This document shows, piece by piece, positions 31,070 through 40,843 of a DNA stretch of 64,000 bases. This DNA comes from an uncultured Pelagibacteraceae bacterium (GTDB taxonomy: Bacteria > Pseudomonadota > Alphaproteobacteria > Pelagibacterales > Pelagibacteraceae), in contig CACIKE010000003.1 in NCBI GenBank assembly GCA_902587155.1, positions 1-64,000 of the forward strand. The letters run 5' to 3'. Numbering within the stretch: position 1 is the stretch's first letter; each line of letters begins with the position of its first letter. The position numbers and the translations under genes are program-made. Under the pieces are notes generated by a model. The model saw only the letters and a list, made by a program, of their open reading frames with translations, made no database searches and was not told the origin of the DNA.

Positions 31070-33727
31070 GGACTTAATTTTTTCAAAAGCTTCATCAATT
31101 TTACTCTTATCTTGACCCCCTGCTTGAGCAAAATCTTTTCTACCACCACCACCTTTTCCACCAATTGTCTCTGATCCTAATTTTGCAAATTTTACTGCAT
31201 CATATTTATCAACTAATTTTTCAGTAATACCAACTGCTAAGCCAACCTTATCTTCACTGTTTGCAAAAACAATTACAATACCATCGCCTAATTCTTTTTT
31301 ACCATTGTCAACTAATTTTCTTAAATCTTTAGGAGGTAAATCTTGCACTTTTTGAAATCTAACTTTTATATTGTTTATCTTATCATCTTTAATAATGTTT
31401 TTAGTTTTGTCTTTAAGGACTGAACTAACATTTAATTGTTCAAGTTGTCGTGAAAGATTTTTTATAATTTCTTTTAAATCTTTATTATCAACATTTGGTT
31501 TGCCTCCAAGTTTAATAATTTGCGATGACAAATCTTTAATCGTTTCTTCATCTTTTTGAGTGGATAAAGTTGATAATTTTTCTTTATTCTTAATAAAATC
31601 CTCAAGTTGTTTATCTCTTAAAGCCTCAACTCTTCTAACGCCCGCAGCAATAGACGATTGGCTTACGGTTTTAAATTTTCCAATATCACCGGTATTTTTG
31701 ACATGTGTACCTCCACATAATTCTGTTGAAAAGTATGCTTCTTTTTCCTTTCCCATAGATACAACACGGACTTCTTCTCCATATTTTTCACCAAAAAAAG
31801 CTAGTGCTCCTTTTTCAATTGCAGCTTTTGGTGTCATAATTCTTGTGGTTACTTCAGAACTATTTGAAACATATTCATTAACTAATTGATCGATAGTTTC
31901 TAACTCTTCATTGGTAATCGGTTTCATATGACTAAAGTCAAATCTTAATCTGTCTGGAGCAACTAATGATCCTTTTTGCATAACATGTTTACCTAAGGTT
32001 CTTCTTAATGACTCGTGGAGTAAGTGTGTAGCAGAATGATAAGCTTTTAGATTATCTCTTCTCTCTACATCTATTTTCATTTCAACTACATCATTAATTT
32101 TCATTTCTCCAGTTTTCACAGATCCGTAATGAACAAATAAGTCTCCAAGTTTTTTTTGTGTATCTTCTACTTCAAAAACAGAGTTACCAGAGACAATTCT
32201 GCCTTTGTCTCCAAGTTGTCCTCCTGACTCTCCATAAAACGGGGTTTGATTGGTAATGATCATTCCTTCTTCACCAGAAGATAAAGATTTTGTTTCTTTG
32301 TTATCTTTAATTAAGTTTAAGACAACACCCTCAGACTGATTAGACTCGTAACCTAAAAATTCTGTTGGACCAGTTTTATCTTTTATTGAAAACCAAATTG
32401 CTTCCTCAGAACTATCCCCAGAACCTTTCCAATTCTTTTTTGCAAGTTCTTTACTTTTTTTCATTAATTCATCAAATTTCTGATGATCAACTTTTAAAAA
32501 TTTATTCTTTAAAATGTCTTCAGTAAGATCTAATGGAAAACCATAGGTGTCATATAATTTGAATGCGACATTCCCAGGTAAAACTTTGTCTATTTTTGTA
32601 ATTTCATCATTCAAAATTTTGATACCTCTATCTAGCAAAACTAAAAATTTTTCCTCCTCCATTCTTAAAGTTTCTTTGATTAAAGATTGAGACCTTTCAA
32701 GCTCTGGATAATTTCCTGACATCTCGTTTTTTAATGAGTCAAAAATTTTAAAAAAAATTGGTTCTTTTGATCCTAACAAATGAGAATGTCTCATTCCTCT
32801 TCTCATAATTCTTCTTAGAACATATCCTCGACCTTCATTTGATGGTAAAACTCCTTCGGCTAGAAGAAATGAGCTTGCTCTTAAGTGATCAGCAATTACT
32901 CTAAAACTTGATATATTTTTATCTTCTTGTTTGACTTTTGTTGCATCAGATATTGAGCTAATTAATTTCTTAAAATGATCAGTTTGATAGTTATCATGTG
33001 TGCCTTGTAAAAGAGCTGCAATTCTCTCTAATCCCATCCCTGTATCAACAGATGGTTTTGGCAAATCTATTCTTTTTTCTTTTGAGACTTGCTCATACTG
33101 CATAAAGACCAAATTCCAAATTTCAATAAAACGATCTCCATCTTGATCTTTGGTTCCTGGCAGTCCACCTTTTAAGTGATCACCATGATCATAAAATATT
33201 TCTGAGCAAGGGCCACAAGGGCCAGTTTCACCCATAGACCAGAAGTTATCTGATGTTGCAATTCTAATTATTCTGTCATCACTAAAACCCGCTATTTTTT
33301 TCCAGAAATTAAAAGCCTCATCATCTTCATGAAAAACAGTTACATAAAGCCTATTTTTATCTAAACCAAAATCTTTGGTAATTAAATTCCATGCAAGTTC
33401 AATTCCTCTTTCTTTGAAATAATCCCCAAAAGAAAAATTTCCCAACATTTCAAAGAAGGTATGATGTCTTGGAGTGTAACCAACATTTTCTAAATCATTA
33501 TGTTTCCCGCCTGCTCTAACACACTTTTGTGAAGTAGTAGCTCTTTGGTAATCTCTTTTTTCTAGACCTGTAAATACATTTTTAAACTGAACCATTCCTG
33601 AATTAGCAAACATTAAAGTTGGATCGTTATTTGGAACTAAATTGCTAGACTCAACAATTTTATGATCGTTTTTCTCGAAGTATTTAAGAAACGTACTCCT
33701 TATTTCATTTAATGATTTGTCCGTCAT
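31061..33727 (-). CDS. alaS: Alanyl-tRNA synthetase
   Basis: [78 protein letters not shown]. Confidence 0.98.
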   Translation of the reverse strand: MTDKSLNEIRSTFLKYFEKNDHKIVESSNLVPNNDPTLMFANSGMVQFKNVFTGLEKRDYQRATTSQKCVRAGGKHNDLENVGYTPRHHTFFEMLGNFSFGDYFKERGIELAWNLITKDFGLDKNRLYVTVFHEDDEAFNFWKKIAGFSDDRIIRIATSDNFWSMGETGPCGPCSEIFYDHGDHLKGGLPGTKDQDGDRFIEIWNLVFMQYEQVSKEKRIDLPKPSVDTGMGLERIAALLQGTHDNYQTDHFKKLISSISDATKVKQEDKNISSFRVIADHLRASSFLLAEGVLPSNEGRGYVLRRIMRRGMRHSHLLGSKEPIFFKIFDSLKNEMSGNYPELERSQSLIKETLRMEEEKFLVLLDRGIKILNDEITKIDKVLPGNVAFKLYDTYGFPLDLTEDILKNKFLKVDHQKFDELMKKSKELAKKNWKGSGDSSEEAIWFSIKDKTGPTEFLGYESNQSEGVVLNLIKDNKETKSLSSGEEGMIITNQTPFYGESGGQLGDKGRIVSGNSVFEVEDTQKKLGDLFVHYGSVKTGEMKINDVVEMKIDVERRDNLKAYHSATHLLHESLRRTLGKHVMQKGSLVAPDRLRFDFSHMKPITNEELETIDQLVNEYVSNSSEVTTRIMTPKAAIEKGALAFFGEKYGEEVRVVSMGKEKEAYFSTELCGGTHVKNTGDIGKFKTVSQSSIAAGVRRVEALRDKQLEDFIKNKEKLSTLSTQKDEETIKDLSSQIIKLGGKPNVDNKDLKEIIKNLSRQLEQLNVSSVLKDKTKNIIKDDKINNIKVRFQKVQDLPPKDLRKLVDNGKKELGDGIVIVFANSEDKVGLAVGITEKLVDKYDAVKFAKLGSETIGGKGGGGRKDFAQAGGQDKSKIDEAFEKIKSLI

Positions 33728-33792
33728 ATTTTTAAAATACAGCTTTTTTAAACTATGTCTAGTTAGCTTATTCGATCAACTGGACACTTAAC

Positions 33793-36015
33793 ATGAGTTT
33801 TAGTAGTTTCGTGACCATGAAAAAAATTCATGATAATTTTTTTGAACCATCTGAGAAACAATTGAAAAGCCTCCTAGAACATTATAAAGCTAGACGATAT
33901 ATTGATGCAGAAAAATTATCACTATCTATCACTCGAGAATTCCCTAAACATAAGCTTGCCTGGAAAGTCTTTGCTGCTGTACTTAAACAAAATGGAAAGT
34001 TAAATGAGTCATTAATTGCCTGTCAAAAATCTATACAGTTGGATCCAAAGGATGCAGAAGCCCACAAAAATTTAGGTATCATACTACAAGAAAAAGGTAG
34101 ATTAAAAGATTCTGAAATTAGCTTTAAAAAAGCAATAGCGTTAGAGCCTAGATATTTCGAAGCTCACAGTAATTTAGGTAGGAACCTTAAAGAGCAAGGT
34201 AAGTTAAAAGATGCTGAGATAAGCTTTAGACAAGTGATAGAATTAAAACCTGATTTTGCTGAAGCGCATAGTAACTTGGGAGTTCTTCTACAAATCCAGG
34301 GTAGATTTAAAGAGGCTGAATTGAGTTATAAAAAGGCGATAGAGTTAAAATCAAACTATGCAAGAGCTCACAATAATCTGGGTGTCTTACTAGAAAAACA
34401 AGGCAGGTTACATGAAGCATGCTTCGCTTTTTTTCAAGCAATAAATTTAAATTCACATTTCGCTGATGCTTTTACAAATCTTGGTATAACTTTAAAAAAT
34501 GTAAGGTTCAATTCATCAAACACAAAGCTCTACCCAATTTTAATTCGACTTATAAATGCTGATAATTTTGTTCGGCCTTCAAATATAGCCCCAAGTATTT
34601 TAAGTCTCTTAGAACATGATCCCATAATCAAGAACTTACTGATTAAAAAAAATTTCGTAACTAGCCTCGAAGAGGTAAATATCATAATCAAAAATCTTGA
34701 TAAACTTACTATTCTTCATCATCTAATGCGAGTGTGCCCACTTCCTGATCTCAGGTTTGAAAGGCTTTTTGTAAATATGCGAAGTTTAATTCTTAATAAT
34801 TTAGATAATATAGATGCATCATCTGAATTAATCTATTTTTTATCAACACTTTCTCTTCACTGTTTTACTAATGAATACGTTTATTTAGAAAAAAATAAAG
34901 AGACTGAAATCATTAAGAACCTAGAGACTGAAATTTCACATAACATCGAAAAATCAAATCAACCTCAGGCAAAAACCGTTTTGTGTTTAGCATCTTATCG
35001 ACCTTTACATCAATACGATTGGTGCAAAAAATTAAAAACTCTTGATAATCTGAAGGAGGTAAAGTCTCGACTAATTGATGAGCCTTATGCTGAAAGGGCA
35101 ATAATGGCTAAAATTCCTTTATTAGGAGAAATATCGGACAATGTATCACGCAAAGTAAGAGCGCAGTATGAACAAAACCCTTATCCAAGATGGATAAAAA
35201 CTAGATTAGACAAAAAGGCAAAATCAATTTCTGAGGCTTGTGCTGATGTAAATATATATCTCCATTCCGAGAGTATTAAAGAGGTAATTGCTCCGTCTAT
35301 ACTTGTTGCTGGTTGTGGTACAGGGCAACATTCTATAGGAATGTCCACTCAATTTTCTAACTGCCAAGTTACTGCAGTAGATTTAAGTCTGGCAAGTCTC
35401 TCTTACGCTAAAAGGAAGACTGCTGATCTTGGGATTACTAACTTAAAATATTTGCAAGCAGACATCCTAAAGCTAGATCAACTAAAAGAAAAATTTGATA
35501 TAGTTGACAGTGTAGGTGTTCTTCATCATATGGATGAACCCATGACTGGGTGGAAAGTTCTTACAAATCTCCTTAAGCCTAGTGGCTTAATGAGGATAGG
35601 TTTATATAGTGAATTAGCTAGACAAGAAATTGTGAACATTAGAAAAGAAATAGCATTGAAGAAAGTTGGTGCGTCTGAGTCTGAAATTAGAGAGTACAGG
35701 CAAAAACTTGCAGAATCGAATGAAAAGGATCATCAGCAATTAACTAAGTCTAGTGATTTTTATAGTCTCAGCACATTAAGAGACTTAATATTTCATGTAC
35801 AAGAGCATCGTTTTACTATTCCACAGATTAAAAATTGTCTGGAAGAATTAGGACTAAAGTTCTGTGGATTTACAAATAAAGAGGCTATCTCAAATTTTAG
35901 AAAGCTTCATGGGGAAAGCGCTGATATCTACGATCTGAAACAGTGGAATCAATTCGAGCAAAATAATCCTCAAATTTTTGCTGGGATGTACCAATTTTGG
36001 TGTCAAAAGATATAA
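33793..36015 (+). CDS. TPR-repeat + class I SAM-dependent methyltransferase fusion protein
   Basis: Consecutive 34-aa TPR units (EAHSNLGVLLQIQGRFKEAELSYKKAIELKSNYA...) then YEQNPYPRW and VAGCGTGQHSIGMSTQFSNCQVTAVDLSLASLSYAK; start could be 33817. Confidence 0.85.
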   Translation: MSFSSFVTMKKIHDNFFEPSEKQLKSLLEHYKARRYIDAEKLSLSITREFPKHKLAWKVFAAVLKQNGKLNESLIACQKSIQLDPKDAEAHKNLGIILQEKGRLKDSEISFKKAIALEPRYFEAHSNLGRNLKEQGKLKDAEISFRQVIELKPDFAEAHSNLGVLLQIQGRFKEAELSYKKAIELKSNYARAHNNLGVLLEKQGRLHEACFAFFQAINLNSHFADAFTNLGITLKNVRFNSSNTKLYPILIRLINADNFVRPSNIAPSILSLLEHDPIIKNLLIKKNFVTSLEEVNIIIKNLDKLTILHHLMRVCPLPDLRFERLFVNMRSLILNNLDNIDASSELIYFLSTLSLHCFTNEYVYLEKNKETEIIKNLETEISHNIEKSNQPQAKTVLCLASYRPLHQYDWCKKLKTLDNLKEVKSRLIDEPYAERAIMAKIPLLGEISDNVSRKVRAQYEQNPYPRWIKTRLDKKAKSISEACADVNIYLHSESIKEVIAPSILVAGCGTGQHSIGMSTQFSNCQVTAVDLSLASLSYAKRKTADLGITNLKYLQADILKLDQLKEKFDIVDSVGVLHHMDEPMTGWKVLTNLLKPSGLMRIGLYSELARQEIVNIRKEIALKKVGASESEIREYRQKLAESNEKDHQQLTKSSDFYSLSTLRDLIFHVQEHRFTIPQIKNCLEELGLKFCGFTNKEAISNFRKLHGESADIYDLKQWNQFEQNNPQIFAGMYQFWCQKI
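34048..34500 (+). repeat. Degenerate tandem repeat encoding about five 34-aa TPR units
   Basis: Periodic (E/R/D)AHxNLGxxLxxxGRxxEAExSxKKAIxLxPxYA at 34-residue spacing. Confidence 0.8.
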
Positions 36016-36024
36016 GTTTGGGAA

Positions 36025-36050
36025 AAAGGCGCTTAACTAAAAGCGCCTTT
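36025..36050 (-). terminator. Hairpin terminator between convergent TPR-methyltransferase and recA
   Basis: AAAGGCGCTT-aactaa-AAGCGCCTTT perfect 10-bp stem; on minus strand followed by T-tract. Confidence 0.78.
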
Positions 36051-36073
36051 GTTAGTAAAGATGACCTTTAATT

Positions 36074-37222
36074 CTAGTTCTTTTTAGTAGGAGTAGTCTC
36101 TTTTGTAGCCTCTTCTTTTTCAGCTACTTTTTTCTCCTTTTCAATTTTTTCAGGACTTAATGGATTTCCTTCAATTTTCTTTGAAATCACACCAGCTTTT
36201 TCTCTAATTGCCATTTCTATTTCTGCAGCAACTTTAGGGTTTTGTGCAAGATAAGTTTTTGCATTTTCTCTACCTTGTCCAATTTTCTCACCTTTATAAG
36301 CATACCAAGCTCCTGATTTTTCAATGATATCAGCTTTAGCACCTAGGTCGACTAACTCACCCATTTTGCTAATACCTCTTCCATACATCAAATCAAACTC
36401 GACAACTTTAAATGGTGGTGCAACTTTGTTTTTAACTACTTTAACTCTTGTAGTATTTCCAATAATTTCATCTTTGTCTTTGATAGCACCAATTCTTCTA
36501 ATGTCCATTCTTACAGATGAATAAAACTTAAGTGCGTTACCACCTGATGTTGTTTCTGGACTTCCAAACATAACACCAATTTTCATTCTGATTTGATTAA
36601 TGAAAATCATCATTGTGTTTGTATTTGAAATTGAACCAGTTAATTTTCTTAAAGCCTGACTCATTAATCTTGACTGAAGACCAACGTGATGATCTCCCAT
36701 TTCACCTTCAATTTCAGCTTTTGGAGTTAAAGCTGCAACTGAGTCAATTACGATAACTGAAATAGAGCCTGATTTTACTAATGTATCTGCTATTTCTAAA
36801 GCTTGTTCACCAGCATCTGGTTGCGAAATTAAAAGCTCCTCAGTATTTACACCTAATTTTTTTGCGTAAACTGGATCTAAAGCATGCTCTGCATCAACGA
36901 ATGCACAAATTCCACCTGCTTTTTGAGCTTCAGCAACAACTTGTAATGCTAATGTAGTTTTTCCAGAAGACTCTGGCCCGTAAACTTCAATAATTCTTCC
37001 TTTAGGTAAACCGCCTATTCCTAAAGCTAAATCTAAACTTAAAGAACCTGTTGATATCGACTCGATATCCATTGCTCTTTTTTCACCAAGCTTCATCACA
37101 GAACCTTTTCCAAAATTATCTGTGATTTGGCTGATTGCTGCGTCTAAAGCTTTATTTTTCTCTTTATTATCCAATTCTTGATCTTTAGTAGATTTAACTA
37201 CTTTTAAGTTATTTTTAGTCAT
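36074..37222 (-). CDS. recA: Recombinase A
   Basis: [87 protein letters not shown]. Confidence 0.99.
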   Translation of the reverse strand: MTKNNLKVVKSTKDQELDNKEKNKALDAAISQITDNFGKGSVMKLGEKRAMDIESISTGSLSLDLALGIGGLPKGRIIEVYGPESSGKTTLALQVVAEAQKAGGICAFVDAEHALDPVYAKKLGVNTEELLISQPDAGEQALEIADTLVKSGSISVIVIDSVAALTPKAEIEGEMGDHHVGLQSRLMSQALRKLTGSISNTNTMMIFINQIRMKIGVMFGSPETTSGGNALKFYSSVRMDIRRIGAIKDKDEIIGNTTRVKVVKNKVAPPFKVVEFDLMYGRGISKMGELVDLGAKADIIEKSGAWYAYKGEKIGQGRENAKTYLAQNPKVAAEIEMAIREKAGVISKKIEGNPLSPEKIEKEKKVAEKEEATKETTPTKKN

Positions 37223-37270
37223 TTTTTGCCTCTTTTTTTAATATTTTTGTCACTCGAATCATGCTTATAA

Positions 37271-37287
37271 ATGTACACATTTTGTTC
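37271..37287. promoter_or_regulatory. Candidate SOS-like operator upstream of recA
   Basis: ATGTACACATTTTGTTC contains GTAC-N7-GTTC, one mismatch from GTTC-N7-GTTC; 12/14 match with the umuD upstream site. Confidence 0.45.
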
Positions 37288-37329
37288 TCATTGGCAAGAT
37301 TTATTTATTTAAGCCTAAAAAAACTAATT

Positions 37330-38625
37330 TTATCTCAATTTAAGATATTCACTATTAAGCAATCCAATAGACTTTAAAAGATTAAACTGCGAAAGAATAT
37401 AGTTTCTCTCTGAATCTGCCAACGAAATTTGAGCATTCAATAATAAAGAGTTAGACTGAATAACCTCTAAAGTAGTTCTATCTGATCCACTATTATATTC
37501 AGCTACAATTCCCTCATTTGCGATTTCTGCAGCGTTCACCTGAGCTTTTACTGAATTAAGTAAACTTTTGTTTGATTGATAATTTGACCAGGCACTCGCA
37601 ACATCTGTTTGATTTTTTTTAATCATATTATTTAAAAGAAGATTTTTTTGTGTCTCCAAACTTTTATTTTTATTCAAATTTGCATAATTCTTTCCACCTG
37701 AAAAAAATGGCCACGTGACCGTTGCTTTTAAGGTATCTTGTTCTTTTTCGTCATAGGTAGAACTGAGATCATCTGTTTTTGATCTATCAAAAGATAAGGT
37801 TGCTGTTGGAGCTAAATCAGATCTTGCACTAGTTGTATCTTTTTTTGATTGTTCATATTCAAGTTGAGCTATAATTAAATCTGGATTGCCTTTTTTTGAT
37901 ATCTCTATTGCAGAATTTAATTCATTGGGTAGATTAACTATTACTATAGATGATTTATCTAGTGCCTCTGCATCATTAATAGTGCCAATCACATTTTCAT
38001 AATTTAGCTTACTGGTTAAAAAATCGTTTTCAGCTTGGATTAACTTTGCTTGTGCTCCAGCTAAAGAGGACTCTGATTGAGCAACATCTGATAAAGATAT
38101 ATTACCTCGCTCAAGCCTAATTCTATCTGTTTCGACCTGTCGATCTAACAGGTTAACATTGGATTTATTAATCTTAAGTTTTTCGTTTGCTGAAATTAAC
38201 CCCGTATAAGCTTCAATTGATTTATATAGAATTTCTTGCTCTTTTTTTAAAAGCTTTGCTTTAGCTAATTCAATGCCAATTTTACTTTTACTTAATTCAG
38301 CACCTCTTCCAAAATCTATTAATGTTTGGGTAATTGTCAATGATTGCACAGTTGGGTCTACATCTGAAATCGTTGCATCTGTTCCGTTCTGATTGGTTAA
38401 TTTATTGGTGTCCTCTGAGCTTTTACTTCCACTTAAAGTTACAGAAGGAAGGTATGAGCTCATCGAAATTTTAAGCTCTTGTTCAGAAATGTTTAGGCTT
38501 TCTCTTTCAGCATTTAATTCATTGTTATCATTATAAGCTTTTTTTAACGCTGCAGAAAAAGTTTCAGCATTTGCATTATTTAACAAAAATATTAAACTTG
38601 TAATTATAAATAAAATCCTAATCAT
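37330..38625 (-). CDS. tolC: TolC-family outer membrane efflux protein
   Basis: Signal peptide; paired OEP repeats (TITQTLIDFGRGAELSKSKIGIELAKA, TVTWPFFSGGKNYANLNKNKSLETQK). Confidence 0.9.
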   Translation of the reverse strand: MIRILFIITSLIFLLNNANAETFSAALKKAYNDNNELNAERESLNISEQELKISMSSYLPSVTLSGSKSSEDTNKLTNQNGTDATISDVDPTVQSLTITQTLIDFGRGAELSKSKIGIELAKAKLLKKEQEILYKSIEAYTGLISANEKLKINKSNVNLLDRQVETDRIRLERGNISLSDVAQSESSLAGAQAKLIQAENDFLTSKLNYENVIGTINDAEALDKSSIVIVNLPNELNSAIEISKKGNPDLIIAQLEYEQSKKDTTSARSDLAPTATLSFDRSKTDDLSSTYDEKEQDTLKATVTWPFFSGGKNYANLNKNKSLETQKNLLLNNMIKKNQTDVASAWSNYQSNKSLLNSVKAQVNAAEIANEGIVAEYNSGSDRTTLEVIQSNSLLLNAQISLADSERNYILSQFNLLKSIGLLNSEYLKLR

Positions 38626-39545
38626 TTCTTTTTATATACAGCAGATTTAATTTGATGGTTACTATTTAAATTGAATATAACAGATGCATATTTCGGCATA
38701 TTTCTAAACATGTTTTGAGTAATTCTTTGATAAGTTTGCATAAAATTTAATACATCTCCTCTACTCATTATTTTTGATTTCACTTTGCTTTGAACCCAAA
38801 GTTTTCTCTCTTGTTTTAATCTCCATTTTTGTAACAAGCTAAAATTTTTTGCTTTTAGATAAACCAAACAATTTAATTGTGAATATAAGTTTTTATATTT
38901 TGATTTTAATTGGTTGTTAACATATTTTCTCCAAATCTGTTTTTGATCTTTTGCTTTCTCCAATGAATTAATTGTTTTCTTTAATGTATTATTTTTTTCT
39001 GATTTTGCTCCAACACACCATCCTTCAAAAATGATAACATCTGGTCTCTTTTTTAAATCGTACCATTTCTTTTTATTATACCTGTCATCGATAGCTTTAT
39101 TAAATGTTGGTAATTTTAATCTGTTGAATTTCTTACTTTTTGACTTTTTAAAAAAATTTAACATCATATTAATGTCATGTGTTCCGGGCACGCCTCTAGT
39201 TAAAAGCATAGGATGAACTCTTTTTGATAAATTTATTCGCTCTTTTCTTGTTTTATAGAAGTCATCTATTGAAATTCTAAAAACATTTAATTTAAAGTAT
39301 TTTGTTAATATAATTCTGATTAAAGAACTAATTGTGGTTTTGCCAGTTCCTTGTCCTCCTGCTAATCCTACAAAATACGGTTTTTTTTTATCAGCTTTTT
39401 CACTGATCCAAAAACATAGAGGAATTAAGAAAGATTTAATCATCCTTTCTTTATTTTTGAATTTATCAGCTTTTGTCTCTTGAGATTTAATGAACTTTAA
39501 ACAGTCTTTTTTTACCCTACCAAAGCATAAACTAAATTGTTGCAT
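38622..39545 (-). CDS. P-loop kinase, D-glycerate 3-kinase-like
   Basis: FVGLAGGQGTGKTTISSLIR, RISIDDFYKTRKER, HPMLLTRGVPGTHD, DVIIFEGWCVGAK. Confidence 0.78.
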   Translation of the reverse strand: MQQFSLCFGRVKKDCLKFIKSQETKADKFKNKERMIKSFLIPLCFWISEKADKKKPYFVGLAGGQGTGKTTISSLIRIILTKYFKLNVFRISIDDFYKTRKERINLSKRVHPMLLTRGVPGTHDINMMLNFFKKSKSKKFNRLKLPTFNKAIDDRYNKKKWYDLKKRPDVIIFEGWCVGAKSEKNNTLKKTINSLEKAKDQKQIWRKYVNNQLKSKYKNLYSQLNCLVYLKAKNFSLLQKWRLKQERKLWVQSKVKSKIMSRGDVLNFMQTYQRITQNMFRNMPKYASVIFNLNSNHQIKSAVYKKK

Positions 39546-39550
39546 GAAAA

Positions 39551-39925
39551 TTATTTTTTATCTAAAGGATGATTTTGACCATCGTTTACTGGAACATCTT
39601 TGATATCAAAAGTATTTATTTCATCAATACACCCAACATTAAATCCTGTCATCGCTGGATTTATTCTTGGGTTGTGATGGGTATAAATTCCACAATCTGA
39701 GCAAAAGTAATGTTTGGCAACTTTTGAATGAAATTGATAAAGTTTTAATTTTTCTTCACCTTTAACAATTTTAAAATCTTCATTTTTTACCATAGACATA
39801 ATTGCTCCTTTTCTTTTACAAATAGAACAATTGCATTTTATTACTTTGGCTAAGTCTCCCTCTAAATTTATTTCAGCTTCTATAGCACCACAATGACATG
39901 ATAGTTTTTTCACTATTCTCCCCAT
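39551..39925 (-). CDS. GFA-family (Mss4-like zinc) protein
   Basis: LSCHCGAIEAE, CNCSICKRKGAI, YFCSDCGIYTHHNPR. Confidence 0.87.
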   Translation of the reverse strand: MGRIVKKLSCHCGAIEAEINLEGDLAKVIKCNCSICKRKGAIMSMVKNEDFKIVKGEEKLKLYQFHSKVAKHYFCSDCGIYTHHNPRINPAMTGFNVGCIDEINTFDIKDVPVNDGQNHPLDKK

Positions 39926-40263
39926 TTTCCATGAAACTCATAAACTACTGCAGGTTTATCACCTACTACCCAACCATCATGACCTGGTTCTATTGAATAT
40001 GCATCACCAGCCTTATAAGTTAATTCAGTTCCATCATCATGTTTTGCGCAAACTGCTCCTGAAACAATTACACCTAGATGTTTTGCTTTACAGCTATCTG
40101 TGCCAACTGTTGGCTTAATGTCTTGTGACCATTTCCAACCTGGTTGTAAAACTAATCTCATAACTCTTTGATCTCCTACTTTCACAATATCTATTTTAGC
40201 ATTTTTAAAATTCGTGTTACTTTCGTCTGGATTGTCAAAAGTTTTGACTTCAATTGAACTCAT
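39913..40263 (-). CDS. Cupin-domain protein
   Basis: LQPGWKWSQDIKPTVGTDSCKAKHLGVIVSGAV...GDAYSIEPGHDGWVVGDKPAV. Confidence 0.75.
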   Translation of the reverse strand: MSSIEVKTFDNPDESNTNFKNAKIDIVKVGDQRVMRLVLQPGWKWSQDIKPTVGTDSCKAKHLGVIVSGAVCAKHDDGTELTYKAGDAYSIEPGHDGWVVGDKPAVVYEFHGKWGE

Positions 40264-40348
40264 TATTTTTCTCCTTTTATAATTAAATTAGAATTTAAAA
40301 CTATCCTTGGTTGGAGTTATCCACAAGCATACAAAATATAGTTTTGAT

Positions 40349-40377
40349 GTTCACGTTTTGATTCACTTTTGATTCAA
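40349..40377. promoter_or_regulatory. Candidate SOS-like operator with tandem TTTTGATTCA repeats upstream of umuD
   Basis: GTTCACGTTTTGATTCACTTTTGATTCAA: half-site GTTC plus repeats spaced by 11–12 nt; overlaps a possible -35 (TTGATT 40369–40374) with a TACAAC -10 at 17 nt. Confidence 0.45.
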
Positions 40378-40417
40378 TTACGGACTCAAAATACAACCTC
40401 TTGCGTGCATTGTATAA

Positions 40418-40843
40418 ATGGGCTATAAATTAGAACAAAACAAGAACATGAAACTAACTATTCCCTATTATCTACATAAAGCTGGTGCTGGTTTCCCATC
40501 ACCTGCCACTGATTATATCGAAGAAGATATCGATCTGAACATGCATTTAATCAAAAATGTTCCAGCTACTTTTATTATCAGAGTTCAAGGTAAATCCATG
40601 GTCGATGTTGGGATTAATGATGGAGACTTATTAGTTGTCGATAAAAGTTTAAAACCAAAAAATTTTTCAACAGTTATTGCAAATGTTCACGATGAACTTG
40701 TGGTTAAAACTTTAGTTCAAGAAAGAGATAAAAAATTTCTATCGTCAGGGTCTAAAGATTTTTCTAATAGAATTCTAATTAATGAAGAAGAAGATGTTTT
40801 TATTTGGGGGGTTGTGACTTATGTCATCCATTCTACGTACTAA
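40418..40843 (+). CDS. umuD: UmuD/LexA-like S24 peptidase, error-prone polymerase V accessory subunit
   Basis: AGAGFPSPATDYIEEDIDLN (cleavage-site context), RVQGKSMVDVGINDGDLLVVD (Ser), ELVVKTLV (Lys); start may be 40448. Confidence 0.92.
   Translation: MGYKLEQNKNMKLTIPYYLHKAGAGFPSPATDYIEEDIDLNMHLIKNVPATFIIRVQGKSMVDVGINDGDLLVVDKSLKPKNFSTVIANVHDELVVKTLVQERDKKFLSSGSKDFSNRILINEEEDVFIWGVVTYVIHSTY

Noticed and set aside
34048-34500. Periodic repeat of about 102 nt that could look like a tandem DNA repeat or CRISPR-like array
   Set aside because: Fully explained by in-frame 34-codon TPR units; no identical direct repeats with unique spacers.
33728-36073. TPR–methyltransferase locus as part of a genomic island or defence system
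   Set aside because: No integrase, tRNA attachment site, restriction/toxin genes or flanking repeats; only a single accessory-looking gene, so an island claim is unsupported.
40317-40325. Perfect DnaA-box 9-mer TTATCCACA upstream of umuD
   Set aside because: Single isolated copy; about one such 9-mer is expected by chance in a window this size, and there is no cluster, AT-rich unwinding element or dnaA/dnaN context to suggest an origin.
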